Shown: positions 35,922 to 45,682 of the stretch, piece by piece | Layout of the letters: each line of letters opens with the position of its first letter | How positions within the stretch are numbered: position 1 is the stretch's first letter | Source: Clostridium chrysemydis | GTDB taxonomy: Bacteria; Bacillota; Clostridia; Clostridiales; Clostridiaceae | Length of the DNA: 64,000 nt | Reading direction: 5' to 3' | Assembly (NCBI RefSeq): GCF_015234215.1 | Contig: NZ_JADEKP010000001.1 | Coordinates: 682,001 to 746,000, forward strand | Notes under the pieces: model-generated | What the model was told of the DNA's origin: nothing | The model's database searches: none | The model's input: only the letters and a program-made list of their open reading frames with translations | Program-made: the position numbers and the translations under genes

Positions 35922-36527
35922 TTAGCAGCAGCTAATTAAATCTCCTCCACAACACTCACACATTGAATCTAAACAAACTAACTGACAGCAGCAGTCACAA
36001 GGGCTTGCACCAACATTTGTTTGTCTGTAAGTGTTTCCGTAATTTCTGTTTCTCATATTTAAACTATTTAAAGTTTGTCTATATTCAAAGTTGTTAGGGT
36101 CCATACTTACAGCAGTTTCTAAATTAGTTTTAGCTGAATCGAACCAACCCTTATTAAAATTACAAATTCCCATTAAAAAGTACCATTCAGCAGTTCTGTT
36201 ACTTATAGTATTAAGCTTAGCTTCGGCTGAGTCTGTTGCTCTTCTTTGAAGAAGACTTCTAACTTCTTGAAAAGCGTAAGAATCAGATGATGAACTGCCT
36301 GTAGAACTATTAGCATTTGAATAACTATTTCCGTTAGCTGATGAAGGGTTTTTAATTAAAATATCATAAGCTTTATTAACTTCAGCTAGTTTTTCAGTTG
36401 CAAGCTCTTTTAACGGGTTATCCTCGTATTGGTCTGGGTGATATTTTTTTACCATTTGTCTGTAAGCTTTTTTTATTTCTTCTGGAGTTGCGCCTTCTCT
36501 TACTCCTAAAATTTCGTATGGATTCAT
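35922..36527 (-). CDS. J-domain (DnaJ-like) protein with TPR-like middle and Cys-rich tail
   Basis: I choose ATG at 36527 (201 residues): AAAGGA lies 9 bases upstream and the protein then begins at once with the J-domain (NPYEILGV), whereas the longer frame runs into the upstream gene. The J-domain (1-70) has the HPD motif in KYHPDQ. A Ser/Asn-rich linker, a TPR-like helical pair (about 105-170) and a tail with about nine cysteines, including CDCCCQ, MCECCGG and SCC, follow. The Cys cluster suggests metal binding. J-domains stimulate DnaK; the specific client is unknown. Overlaps no conserved part of the DUF5685-like gene, to which it is coupled. Confidence 0.85.
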   Translation of the reverse strand: MNPYEILGVREGATPEEIKKAYRQMVKKYHPDQYEDNPLKELATEKLAEVNKAYDILIKNPSSANGNSYSNANSSTGSSSSDSYAFQEVRSLLQRRATDSAEAKLNTISNRTAEWYFLMGICNFNKGWFDSAKTNLETAVSMDPNNFEYRQTLNSLNMRNRNYGNTYRQTNVGASPCDCCCQLVCLDSMCECCGGDLISCC

Positions 36528-36531
36528 TATA

Positions 36532-37437
36532 TTAAACATTCCTTTCTTTTTTGCATTCTTTACAGTTGCAGTCATTTAGTATTTTTGTTAGTTTATCCAT
36601 CATTCCAAGCGATATTACATTTTGAATGATATCTTTATTTTTAAAAGTATCTAACTTTTGAAAGTTTTCATTTAAAGTAGAACCGCAAGATAAAATGTTA
36701 AATTCAATTCTTTCTTTTATTTTTTCTTTAAATGAAGTATAGTCTAAGTTTTCTTTATTAAAAAGATAATTTATAGGATTAAATTTATCTTTTTCCATAT
36801 CTTCTTTTAAATCGTCTAAAGCGTCTATAAGATAGATCCACTTTCCTAAAGAGTAACCTAAGTCATAAAGATTTTCTCTAAGGGTAAATGAATCATTTTT
36901 AAATCTATAGGGGTATTTTTTAAGTATTGAACCTACAATCACACTAAAAGGGTGACAGATTTCATCTATAGAAGTAAAATCTTTAGATTTTTCAAGTTTT
37001 TCTAAGTTTAATAAATTTTCTTTAATAACATTATTTACTTTTTCTATATCTTTAGAAAACTTTCTTCTATAAGGGCTTAAAGCAAAAAGAGATAATTTAC
37101 TTTTAACAGTATTATCGTCTAATTTGTCATCAAGCAATTTGAAGTAAACTAAAGATACATTCATACTAGCTGCATAATCAATAGCTCTATTATTAAAAAT
37201 CATTTGCTTTTTTAAATTAGGGTGAGCTATGCATCTTTTAGATTTTAAATCTAAACTTGTATCCTCTAAGCTATCTAATAAAATAGCTAAAAAAGTCATA
37301 TCATAATTCAAACCTAATCTAGGTAAATTTCCATAATTCTTTTTTATACTCATACAAACTCCGCAATAATAGCTTCTAAATAGTTCATAGTCTTTTACTT
37401 TCATTTCAGGTTTCATCGGAGTTATATATCCAAACAT
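36532..37437 (-). CDS. DUF5685-like protein, partner of the J-domain protein
   Basis: The 301-residue soluble protein has a CGVC pair near residue 25-28, then a helical domain including an aspartate-rich DALDDLKED segment. It ends in a CNCKECKKE cysteine motif. This architecture and its coupling to a Cys-rich J-domain protein match clostridial DUF5685 proteins as I remember them. The DD-rich helix faintly recalls prenyl-synthase folds, but nothing supports an enzyme activity. AGAAGGAGA precedes the ATG and a TATAAT box lies at 37470-37475 (minus). Function unknown. Confidence 0.7.
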   Translation of the reverse strand: MFGYITPMKPEMKVKDYELFRSYYCGVCMSIKKNYGNLPRLGLNYDMTFLAILLDSLEDTSLDLKSKRCIAHPNLKKQMIFNNRAIDYAASMNVSLVYFKLLDDKLDDNTVKSKLSLFALSPYRRKFSKDIEKVNNVIKENLLNLEKLEKSKDFTSIDEICHPFSVIVGSILKKYPYRFKNDSFTLRENLYDLGYSLGKWIYLIDALDDLKEDMEKDKFNPINYLFNKENLDYTSFKEKIKERIEFNILSCGSTLNENFQKLDTFKNKDIIQNVISLGMMDKLTKILNDCNCKECKKERNV

Positions 37438-37861
37438 TTAAAGTCTCCTTCTATTTTAAGTATAAAATTATTATACAATACTTTAAATAACAAAAACAGT
37501 ACCTTAATATATAGAAGAAAGAATAAAATGTGTAAAAGTGGAAAAAATATTAACACCTTCATTTAGAGGGTTACGTAGGTTTTTAAAATTGCTAGCGATT
37601 TTTCGCTAGCTTTTTTAGTATATGAATTTATAAAAATATAGTTATCATAAATTAAATTGTATTTTTGAAATATATTTATTGAAGTAAACGGAGAAGAATA
37701 TAAGATATTACTTGTAAGTTGGTAGATTTAAAAAGTGTTTTGGCTAAAAGTAGTAATTAGAAATTATCTTTTAAGAGGTGAATAGTGTTTGGGGAGTGTG
37801 ATAATTGGTAATCAGTGGAATGTAGGATGAAGTTATAACTAATAATAAAAATTTAGAAAAA
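37438..37861. other. Gene-poor stretch left of the first IS copy
   Basis: Contains the upstream region of the DUF5685-like gene and an isolated terminator at 37591-37616. No reading frame of note. Confidence 0.5.
37591..37616 (+). terminator. Orphan Rho-independent terminator
   Basis: Perfect GCTAGCGA / TCGCTAGC stem with TTTT loop followed by six T. No plus-strand gene precedes it within 2 kb, so it may end a small RNA or be a relic of a lost gene. Confidence 0.8.
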
Positions 37862-38983
37862 ACTACAACATTGTTACGAGATATTATTGGTACAAGGGAT
37901 TTTCGCTATATTCATATAAATTTTTGATATTTTGGACAAGTGAAAATTATTAAGACATGCTTTATAAAATGATTAAATGTGGACAACTAGTATAGCTAAG
38001 GACAAGCTATCAAAATATAAGTATATTAGGATTAATATATAACAGAAATTAAAGTACTTTCACACAAAAAATTGAGCTTATTAAATTAGATAAAATAGTA
38101 TGTTTTTCATAAGATCCCTCATAAATATAAACAAACCAATTCAAATAAGCTTGCAGATATTTTGTAGCAACGCTTCTAAATTTTCTAAGCCATCTTCTTA
38201 AATTCAATATAAAATTAGAACAGTTATTAAGTAAAATTTCACTTTCTTCTCTAGAGATTTCTAATTCTTTCTTTTTATGAAGAGAATAGTTTAATCTTTT
38301 TGATACAAGATAAGAAAATCTATCTTTTCCTGGTAAGAAGTATGTGTTAAATACTGGATTAAACTCATTTAATAAATTCTCTATAGATTCTTTTGTAGGG
38401 CTCATAGAATCAAAGGATATCTTAGCTAGAGAGTAATTATTTTTATTTACAGTGGTAGCTACGAATATATTTTTTCTTTTAGAAATAGTGCAAACGGGAG
38501 GAGTCTTTTGCCCCTTAAAGTTTTCTAAAAATTTAGTATGTCTCATGGCTGTAACTACATGAGTTCTCCTAGAATCTGTGTAAGTTTCAATATGTTTTAA
38601 GATTTTATGTCGCCACCTAAAAGATGTCTCAATACATATGTTTAATCTACTAGCACAATCTCGAATAGTAGAACCTGATAACATAAGACGAGTATATTTA
38701 TCCCAAAGTTCAACGCTCTTTCTAGTATTATGCCAGACAAGCCCTGTTCCTTCGTTAAAAGTCTTAAGACAATCCTTACATTGATATCTTTGGACGCATC
38801 TATATTTACCGTATTTAATAAAATGTTTTGAATTGCAATGGGGACAAGTAGACGTATGTACCATAATCTCACCTCGGAAAAATTTGAAGTTTTTTTAATT
38901 ATTTTGATTATGGACATAAAATATAGGCTTTATTCAGTCAATCAGATTAAAATACCAACAAAGAAGCAAAACAATGTTGTAGT
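37862..38983 (-). mobile_element. IS1595-like insertion element, copy 1 (about 1122 bp)
   Basis: Ends are defined by comparison with copy 2: similarity starts and stops at the inverted repeat ACTACAACATTGTT (37862-37875, complement at 38970-38983). One transposase-like gene lies inside, on the minus strand. The left subterminal part carries repeated GGACAA motifs that may be transposase sites. I could not identify a convincing target duplication. Confidence 0.82.
38049..38864 (-). CDS. IS1595-family transposase-like protein with altered catalytic residues, copy 1
   Basis: The 271-residue protein has an N-terminal zinc ribbon (Cys7, Cys10, Cys29, Cys32), a helix-turn-helix region (about 50-92) and the C-terminal RRWLRKF-VATKYL-YLNWF block typical of IS1595 transposases. 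Where I expect the catalytic pair in ADETxFLxSFKG, this protein reads MRHTKFLENFKG, with Arg108-His109 in place of Asp-Glu. The second block, usually TDxxxSY, is PGKDRFSY. The centre is shorter than the ~300-residue norm. GAGGTGA supports the start. Either a dead transposase or a repurposed one. Downstream of it lies the left element end. Confidence 0.75.
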   Translation of the reverse strand: MVHTSTCPHCNSKHFIKYGKYRCVQRYQCKDCLKTFNEGTGLVWHNTRKSVELWDKYTRLMLSGSTIRDCASRLNICIETSFRWRHKILKHIETYTDSRRTHVVTAMRHTKFLENFKGQKTPPVCTISKRKNIFVATTVNKNNYSLAKISFDSMSPTKESIENLLNEFNPVFNTYFLPGKDRFSYLVSKRLNYSLHKKKELEISREESEILLNNCSNFILNLRRWLRKFRSVATKYLQAYLNWFVYIYEGSYEKHTILSNLISSIFCVKVL

Positions 38984-39245
38984 GAAATTAAAATTTTTAT
39001 AAAAATATATACGCAGCTATCATGGAATAAATAGGAAAATAGAGTACAAGAAAAATACATAATTTACAATATGACGAATATACTTAAATGAAATATAAAA
39101 AATAATTCGCTTATATACGAATAATAAACCAAAATATGTTTTTAATATTGACTATTTTAAAACGGAGTGGTAATCTTTAACTAACAAATGAAATTTAATA
39201 AAAAAATAAAAATGTTCGTGTATAATTGGGATTTGGAGGGTTAAA
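38984..39245 (+). promoter_or_regulatory. Upstream region of the purine operon
   Basis: A candidate promoter is TTGACT (39148-39153), 17 bases, TAATCT (39171-39176). A TATAAT at 39221-39226, 20 bases before purL, lacks a -35 partner. ATTCG-8-CGAAT (39105-39122) is an inverted repeat upstream of the promoter and recalls, without matching, PurR-type boxes. I see no purine riboswitch core. The IS copy ends only 263 bases before purL. Confidence 0.4.
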
Positions 39246-42200
39246 ATGATTAATAATAAAATTATATTCGTGGAAAAAAAGAGTGGCTTTGATGTCCAAG
39301 GAAAGATTTTATTAAAGGATTTTAAGGAAAACTTAAATATTTTAAACTTAGAGAGGGTTCGTGTAGTAAATAAATATATAATTTCTAATTTAGAAGAAGA
39401 ATATTTTAATAAGGCATTATATACTATATTTTCAGAAAAACCTGTAGACAATTTATATTTAGATGAGATTTCCATAGAAGAAGGAGAAATAGCTTTTTCA
39501 GTGGAATATCTACCAGGTCAATACGATATGAGAAAAGATTCAGCTGAAGAGTGCCTTATGTTATTAACTGGGAAACATGACGGAAAGGTAAAATCAGAAA
39601 GAGTTTTAATTCTAAAAGGAAATTTAAATCAAAAAGAAATAGAAAAAATAAAGAATTATTATATAAATCCAGTAGACTCTAGAGAAACTGATATTTATAG
39701 TAATGATATTAATGAAACATATAAAAATCCAGAAGAGGTAGAAATACTAAATGGATTTACTTCTTTAAGTAAAGAAGATCTTGAAAAATTTCACAAGGAA
39801 TTTGGGCTTTGCATGAGCTTAAATGACCTATCTATGATAAAAGACTACTTTGAAAATGATGAAAAAAGAGACCCTAGTATAACTGAGATAAAAGTTATAG
39901 ATACTTATTGGTCAGATCATTGTAGGCATACAACATTTGAAACATCTATAAAAGAAATCCAAATAGAAGAAAATAAATTTAATGATCCTGTAAAAAAAGC
40001 ATATGAAGCATATTTAAAATCAAGAGAATTTGTATATGGAAAAGAAACTTCAAAAGAAGTAAAGCTTATGGATATAGCTTGTATTGTTACAAAGGAGCTT
40101 CTTAAAAAAGGTGAAGTTAAGGACTTAGATATCTCAGAAGAGATAAACGCTTGTTCTATAAATGTGGATGTAAAAACAGATAAAGGAATTAAAGAATATC
40201 TTTTAATGTTTAAAAACGAAACTCACAATCACCCTACAGAAATAGAACCATTTGGAGGCGCAGCTACTTGTCTTGGAGGAGCTATAAGAGATCCTTTATC
40301 TGGAAGAGCTTATGTTTATGGCGCTATGAGAGTTACAGGTTCAGGTGATCCTACAGCTAAGGTTTCAACTACATTAAAAGGAAAACTTCCTCAAAGAACT
40401 ATTACTATAGATGCAGCTAAGGGCTATAGCTCTTATGGTAATCAAATAGGACTTGCAACAGGACAAGTTGATGAAGTTTACCATGATAATTATGTTGCTA
40501 AAAGGATGGAAGTTGGAGCTGTTATTGCAGCTGTACCTAAAGAAAATGTAGTAAGAGAAGAGCCAACTAAAGGGGACGTAGTTATCCTTCTTGGAGGTAG
40601 AACTGGAAGAGACGGGGTAGGTGGTGCTACTGGTTCTTCAAAAGAACATACAGTGGATTCAATAAATGAATGCGGAGCAGAAGTTCAAAAAGGAAATCCT
40701 GTTGTAGAGAGAAAAATTCAAAGGTTATTTAGGAATAAAGAAGCAAGCAGACTTATTAAAAGATGTAATGACTTTGGAGCTGGAGGCGTATCTGTTGCAA
40801 TAGGCGAGTTAAGTAGAGGGTTAGATATTTATTTAGATAAAGTTCCTAAAAAGTATGAAGGATTAGATGGAACTGAACTTGCGGTTTCTGAATCACAAGA
40901 GCGTATGGCAGTTGTAGTTAGAGCAGAAGATGCTAAAAGGTTTATAGAACTTTCAAGAGAAGAAAACTTAGAGGCAGTTATAGTTTCTGATATCACAAAT
41001 ACAGATAGGCTTAAAATGATTTGGAAAGATAAAGAAATAGTTAATATAAAAAGAGAGTTTTTAGATACTAATGGATATAGAGAAGAGATTGATATAAAGG
41101 TAGCTTCTCCTAAAGAATATCCTTTTAAAGTACAAAATGTAAATGTTAAAGAAAAATGGCTTGAAGTTATTAAAGATTTAAATTGCTGTAGTAAGAAAGG
41201 CTTAATAGAAAGATTTGACTCAACTATAGGAGGAAATACTGTATTAATGCCTGTAGGAGGATTATATCAAAAGACTCCAGCAGAAGGGTTAGCTTTTAAA
41301 ATACCAGTAATGGATTCTGAAAGCAAAAGTGCATCACTTATGACATATGGTTTTAATCCAGCACTTGGAGTTTGGAGCCCATTCCATATGGCTTATTATT
41401 CAGTAATAGAATCAGTTACTAAAATAGTAGCTATGGGAGGAGATTATAAAAAGATAAGATTATCTCTTCAAGAATATTTTGAAAAACTAGGAAATGATAA
41501 AGAAAGATGGGGAAAACCATTTAGTGCGCTACTTGGTGCATACAAAGCTCAAATAGATTTTAACATTCCAGCTATAGGAGGGAAAGATTCTATGAGCGGA
41601 AGCTTTGGAGAGATTGATGTTCCTCCAAGTTTAGTGTCATTTGCAGTAACTACAGAGGATTCAGAAAGAATAATATCACCAGAATTTAAAAGGGTGGATT
41701 CAAAAATAGTTTTATTAAAAACAGATAAAAATCCAGATATGACAATAGATATAGAAAAGCTTAAAGAAAACTTTAATAAGGTTTATAAACTAATTGGAGA
41801 AAAGAAAATAATATCTGCATATTCACTTAAAAGTGGGGGAGTAGCTGAAGGTATTACAAAGATGTGTTTTGGGAATAAAATCGGTGCAAATCTATTTAAT
41901 TTAAGCACGTCAGAGCTTTTTGATTTAGATTATGGAACTATGATTTTAGAAATTCCAAAGGATATAAATATAGAAGATGAGTTAAATGGATTAAATCATA
42001 AAATCATCGGTGAAACTATTGGAAATGCAGTTATTATATCAAAATCATTTGATATATATTTTAAGCTTCATAGTTTAGAAGAGATACATGAAGAAAAACT
42101 TCAAAATGTATTTAAAGCAAAACTTCCAAAATGTGGAGAAAAGATAAAAGAAAAGCTTATAGATAGAGAAATGATTAAATATAGTAAAGAGCCAATTGAA

Positions 42201-43004
42201 AATCCACTTGTTGTAATTCCAGTTTTCCCTGGGACAAACTGTGAGTATGATTCTAAAAAAGCATTTTTAAGAGCAGGTGCAAAGGTTTCTGAAGTTTTAA
42301 TTAGAAATACAGATAAAGAATCTTTAGAAGAATCTATAGAAACTTTAAGAGAAGAAATATCAAAAGCTCAGATAATTATGCTTCCTGGAGGATTTTCAGC
42401 AGGGGATGAGCCAGATGGTTCTGCAAAATTTATAGCTACTGTATTTAGAAATGAAAAAATAAAAAATGCAGTAAATGATTTATTAGAAAATAGAGAAGGG
42501 TTAGTACTTGGAATATGTAACGGCTTCCAAGCACTTATAAAATTAGGACTTGTACCTTATGGAAAAATAATAGATTTAGAAGAAGAAATGCTTACTTTAA
42601 CTTATAACGATATAAATAGGCATATGTCTACTATGGTAAGAACAAAGGTAACATCAAATCTTTCACCTTGGTTTAAGAGAGTAAATTTAGGAGATATTCA
42701 CACAGTTCCTATTTCTCACGGCGAAGGTAAGATTGTAGGTAGTAAGGAATTAATAGAAAAATTAATTGATTCAGGTCAAATTGCAACTCAGTATGTTGAT
42801 CTAAATGGTGAAATATCTATGGATATGCCGTTTAACCCAAATGGATCTTTATACGGAATTGAAGGTATGACTTCCTTTGATGGTAGAGTGCTTGGAAAGA
42901 TGGCTCACTCAGAAAGAACAGGGGAAGATTTATACAAAAACATTTATGGAAACTTTGATCAAAGTATTTTTAAATCAGGTGTAGATTATTTTAGAAAAAG
43001 ATAG
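39246..43004 (+). CDS. purL: Phosphoribosylformylglycinamidine synthase, single-chain type
   Basis: The 1252-residue enzyme converts FGAR and glutamine to FGAM in purine synthesis. It fuses synthetase and glutaminase parts. Synthetase landmarks are YWSDHCRHTTF, KNETHNHPTEIEPFGG, GAMRVTGSGD and PAIGGKDSMSG. The C-terminal class I glutaminase (about 990-1250) has FPGTNCEYD, LPGGFSAGDE, the nucleophile Cys in GICNGFQ (about 1090) and a HGEGK His. This is the large form of proteobacteria and clostridia, so separate purQ and purS are not needed. It is the first gene of the operon. TTTGGAGGG precedes the ATG. Confidence 0.96.
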   Translation: MINNKIIFVEKKSGFDVQGKILLKDFKENLNILNLERVRVVNKYIISNLEEEYFNKALYTIFSEKPVDNLYLDEISIEEGEIAFSVEYLPGQYDMRKDSAEECLMLLTGKHDGKVKSERVLILKGNLNQKEIEKIKNYYINPVDSRETDIYSNDINETYKNPEEVEILNGFTSLSKEDLEKFHKEFGLCMSLNDLSMIKDYFENDEKRDPSITEIKVIDTYWSDHCRHTTFETSIKEIQIEENKFNDPVKKAYEAYLKSREFVYGKETSKEVKLMDIACIVTKELLKKGEVKDLDISEEINACSINVDVKTDKGIKEYLLMFKNETHNHPTEIEPFGGAATCLGGAIRDPLSGRAYVYGAMRVTGSGDPTAKVSTTLKGKLPQRTITIDAAKGYSSYGNQIGLATGQVDEVYHDNYVAKRMEVGAVIAAVPKENVVREEPTKGDVVILLGGRTGRDGVGGATGSSKEHTVDSINECGAEVQKGNPVVERKIQRLFRNKEASRLIKRCNDFGAGGVSVAIGELSRGLDIYLDKVPKKYEGLDGTELAVSESQERMAVVVRAEDAKRFIELSREENLEAVIVSDITNTDRLKMIWKDKEIVNIKREFLDTNGYREEIDIKVASPKEYPFKVQNVNVKEKWLEVIKDLNCCSKKGLIERFDSTIGGNTVLMPVGGLYQKTPAEGLAFKIPVMDSESKSASLMTYGFNPALGVWSPFHMAYYSVIESVTKIVAMGGDYKKIRLSLQEYFEKLGNDKERWGKPFSALLGAYKAQIDFNIPAIGGKDSMSGSFGEIDVPPSLVSFAVTTEDSERIISPEFKRVDSKIVLLKTDKNPDMTIDIEKLKENFNKVYKLIGEKKIISAYSLKSGGVAEGITKMCFGNKIGANLFNLSTSELFDLDYGTMILEIPKDINIEDELNGLNHKIIGETIGNAVIISKSFDIYFKLHSLEEIHEEKLQNVFKAKLPKCGEKIKEKLIDREMIKYSKEPIENPLVVIPVFPGTNCEYDSKKAFLRAGAKVSEVLIRNTDKESLEESIETLREEISKAQIIMLPGGFSAGDEPDGSAKFIATVFRNEKIKNAVNDLLENREGLVLGICNGFQALIKLGLVPYGKIIDLEEEMLTLTYNDINRHMSTMVRTKVTSNLSPWFKRVNLGDIHTVPISHGEGKIVGSKELIEKLIDSGQIATQYVDLNGEISMDMPFNPNGSLYGIEGMTSFDGRVLGKMAHSERTGEDLYKNIYGNFDQSIFKSGVDYFRKR

Positions 43005-43022
43005 ATTTAAGGAGAGTGTTTT

Positions 43023-43502
43023 ATGAAAGTCGCAATATTTTTTGGAAGTAAATCAGATATAGAAGTGATGAGAGGGGCTGCAAATGCTTTAAAGGAATTT
43101 AATATAGATTATAAAGCTTATATACTATCTGCACATAGAGTTCCTGAAAAGTTAGAAGAAACTTTAGAAGAAATCGAAAAAGAAGGTTTTGAAGTTATTA
43201 TTGCAGGTGCTGGACTTGCAGCGCACCTTCCAGGAGTTATAGCATCAAAAACTGTTTTACCTGTAATTGGAGTTCCAGTTAAAGCTCAAATAGAAGGATT
43301 AGATGCTTTATTATCTATAGTTCAAATGCCAAAATCTATACCAGTTGCAACTGTTGGAATAAATAATAGTTATAACGCTGGTATGCTGGCTGTTCAAATT
43401 CTTAGCATTAAATATCCAGAGATAAAAGAAAAGTTAATAAACTTTAGAATAAATATGAAAAAGAAATTTATTGAAGAAAATGGAGAGGGAGTTGAATTAT
43501 AA
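43023..43502 (+). CDS. purE: PurE, AIR carboxylase or N5-CAIR mutase
   Basis: The 159-residue protein has [18 protein letters not shown] and [11 protein letters not shown], the phosphate and substrate loops of PurE. It makes CAIR. Class I enzymes need PurK to form N5-CAIR; no purK is present in this operon, so either purK lies elsewhere or this is a CO2-using class II enzyme. Its stop codon shares one base with the purC start. Confidence 0.93.
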   Translation: MKVAIFFGSKSDIEVMRGAANALKEFNIDYKAYILSAHRVPEKLEETLEEIEKEGFEVIIAGAGLAAHLPGVIASKTVLPVIGVPVKAQIEGLDALLSIVQMPKSIPVATVGINNSYNAGMLAVQILSIKYPEIKEKLINFRINMKKKFIEENGEGVEL

Positions 43503-44212
43503 TGGAAAATTTAGAAATGTTATATGAGGGAAAAGCAAAAAAAATATTCAAAACAGAAAAACCAAACGAGGTAATAGTACATTATAAAGACGATGCAACT
43601 GCATTTAATGGAGAAAAGAAAGCACAAATCGGAAACAAAGGTGTTTTAAATAATGCAATAACTTCAATGATCTTTGAGATGCTTGAAAAAGAAGGAGTTA
43701 AAACTCATTTTATAAAAAAATTAAACGATAGAGACCAGCTTTGCAAAAAGGTAGAGATAGTTCCTTTAGAAGTTATAGTTAGAAATGTTGCAGCTGGAAG
43801 TATGGCAAAGAGGTTAGGAATAGAAGAAGGATTTAAATTAAAAACTACTGTTTTTGAATTATCATATAAAGATGACGAACTAGGAGACCCTTTAATAAAT
43901 GACTACCACGCAGTAGCTATAGGGGCAACAACTTTTGAAGAACTAGATGAAATTTATAGTATGACAGCTAAAATAAATGACGTTTTAAAAGAATTTTTTA
44001 GTAAACAAAACATAGATTTAATAGATTTTAAAATCGAGTTTGGAAGAGATGAAGAGGGAAGAGTTCTTTTAGCTGATGAGATTTCACCAGACACTTGCAG
44101 ATTCTGGGATAAGACAACTAAAGAAAAATTAGATAAAGATAGATTTAGAAGAGATATGGGAAATGTAGAAGAAGCTTATAAAGAAATATTAAGTAGAATA
44201 TCGAATAAATAA
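43502..44212 (+). CDS. purC: SAICAR synthetase
   Basis: The 236-residue enzyme joins CAIR and aspartate with ATP. Recognisable blocks are [10 protein letters not shown], the [15 protein letters not shown] segment, [14 protein letters not shown] and [14 protein letters not shown]. Size is standard. Coupled to purE by a one-base overlap. Confidence 0.96.
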   Translation: MENLEMLYEGKAKKIFKTEKPNEVIVHYKDDATAFNGEKKAQIGNKGVLNNAITSMIFEMLEKEGVKTHFIKKLNDRDQLCKKVEIVPLEVIVRNVAAGSMAKRLGIEEGFKLKTTVFELSYKDDELGDPLINDYHAVAIGATTFEELDEIYSMTAKINDVLKEFFSKQNIDLIDFKIEFGRDEEGRVLLADEISPDTCRFWDKTTKEKLDKDRFRRDMGNVEEAYKEILSRISNK

Positions 44213-44235
44213 TTTAAAGTGAGGGGAATGGTCAA

Positions 44236-45672
44236 ATGATGGATACATCTTTAATGTTAGTGGACCCACAAAACGATAAGTTTAAAGATGAATGTGGAGT
44301 ATTTGGGATTTATGCAACTAAACCTATAGATGTAGCATCTGTAACTTACTATGGTCTTTATGCGCTTCAGCATAGAGGCCAAGAAAGTACAGGTATTGCA
44401 GTAAGTAACGGTGAAGATATAAATGTTCATAAGGGGCTTGGAATAATTACAGAAGCTTTTGATAAAGAAAGTTTAGATAGATTAAGAGGGTTTAATGGGA
44501 ATATTTCAATAGGTCATGTAAGGTATTCAACTGCAGGTTCTAAAACTATTGAAAACTCACAGCCTTTAGTTAGTACATCAAAGCTTGGAAAAATAGCAAC
44601 AGCCCACAACGGCAATCTAGTTAATGGAGATGTAATACGTGAATTATTAGAAGACGCGGGGCATGCCTTCCATACATCGGTAGATTCAGAAGTTATAACA
44701 AGCCTTATTGCAAGAGGAGCTAAAAAGGGACTTAAAAAATCAGTAGTAGATGCAGTTTCAACTGTAAGAGGATCTTTTGCAATTGTTATTATGAGTGAAA
44801 ATAAACTTATAGGAGTTAGAGACCCACACGGAATTAGACCTTTATGTATAGGTAAAATTGAAGAAGGATATATCCTAGCTTCAGAAAGCTGCGCTATAGA
44901 TTCAATTGGTGGGGAATTTATAAGGGACGTAAAGGCTGGAGAGATAGTTGTTATAGATGAAAAGGGAATTGAGTCTATAAAGTATTCTGAAAATACAACT
45001 TGTCAAACTTGTTCATTTGAATATATATATTTTGCAAGACCAGATTCTTTTATGGATGGCTTTTCTGTAGAAGAAACTAGAAAAATCCAAGGTAAAATGT
45101 TATTTGAAGAACACCCTATAGAAGCTGATATAGTAATTGCAGTTCCAGACTCAGGAATTCCAGCTGCTATGGGCTACTCTAAAGCATCAGGAATTCCTTA
45201 TGAAGTAGGGTTTGTTAAAAACAGATATGTTGGAAGAACATTTATATCTCCTTCTCAAAAATTAAGAGAGAGAGCTGTTGCTGTAAAATTAAACCCACTT
45301 AAAAGTAACGTTAAAGATAAAAGAGTAATTATGATAGATGATTCTATAGTAAGAGGAACTACATCAAAGCATTTAATAGAATCACTTAGAAGAGCAGGAG
45401 CTAAAGAGGTTCACTTTTTAGTTGCATCACCTATTGTTAAATTCCCTTGTTACTTTGGAATAGACACACCTTATAGAAGTGAGCTTATAGGGGCTAATAA
45501 AAGCTTAGAAGAAATAAGAGAAGAGATAGGGTGCGATAGTTTAGGGTATCTAAGTTTAAATGGAGTTTATAGTAGTTTAGGTGGTAAAAAGGATTTTTGT
45601 GTAGGTTGCTTTAACGGAGTATATCCAGTTTCAGCCCCTATGGAAGATTTAGAAGATAATCTTGAAAGGTAG
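44236..45672 (+). CDS. purF: Amidophosphoribosyltransferase
   Basis: The 478-residue enzyme makes phosphoribosylamine from PRPP and glutamine, the committed step. A propeptide of about 18 residues precedes the N-terminal nucleophile Cys in CGVFGIY. The PRPP loop VIMIDDSIVRGTT is present. Cysteines in SFEYIYF context, FPCYFGID and FCVGCF match the Fe-S ligands of the Bacillus-type, oxygen-sensitive enzyme. Its 3' end lies 10 bases before the preferred purM start. Confidence 0.96.
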   Translation: MMDTSLMLVDPQNDKFKDECGVFGIYATKPIDVASVTYYGLYALQHRGQESTGIAVSNGEDINVHKGLGIITEAFDKESLDRLRGFNGNISIGHVRYSTAGSKTIENSQPLVSTSKLGKIATAHNGNLVNGDVIRELLEDAGHAFHTSVDSEVITSLIARGAKKGLKKSVVDAVSTVRGSFAIVIMSENKLIGVRDPHGIRPLCIGKIEEGYILASESCAIDSIGGEFIRDVKAGEIVVIDEKGIESIKYSENTTCQTCSFEYIYFARPDSFMDGFSVEETRKIQGKMLFEEHPIEADIVIAVPDSGIPAAMGYSKASGIPYEVGFVKNRYVGRTFISPSQKLRERAVAVKLNPLKSNVKDKRVIMIDDSIVRGTTSKHLIESLRRAGAKEVHFLVASPIVKFPCYFGIDTPYRSELIGANKSLEEIREEIGCDSLGYLSLNGVYSSLGGKKDFCVGCFNGVYPVSAPMEDLEDNLER

Positions 45673-45682
45673 TGATTTTGTT

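Noticed and set aside
37669-37725. Possible coding relic reading IFIEVNGEEYKILLVSW before a stop
   Set aside because: Only about 18 codons between stops and no homologous continuation; too short to call a pseudogene.
38642-38917. 91-codon minus-strand frame overlapping the 5' end of transposase copy 1
   Set aside because: It is out of frame with the zinc ribbon and exists only because the region before the real ATG differs by an indel from copy 2.
38984-39245. Purine riboswitch before purL
   Set aside because: No conserved three-way junction core is visible; only a promoter-like pair and an ATTCG/CGAAT inverted repeat.
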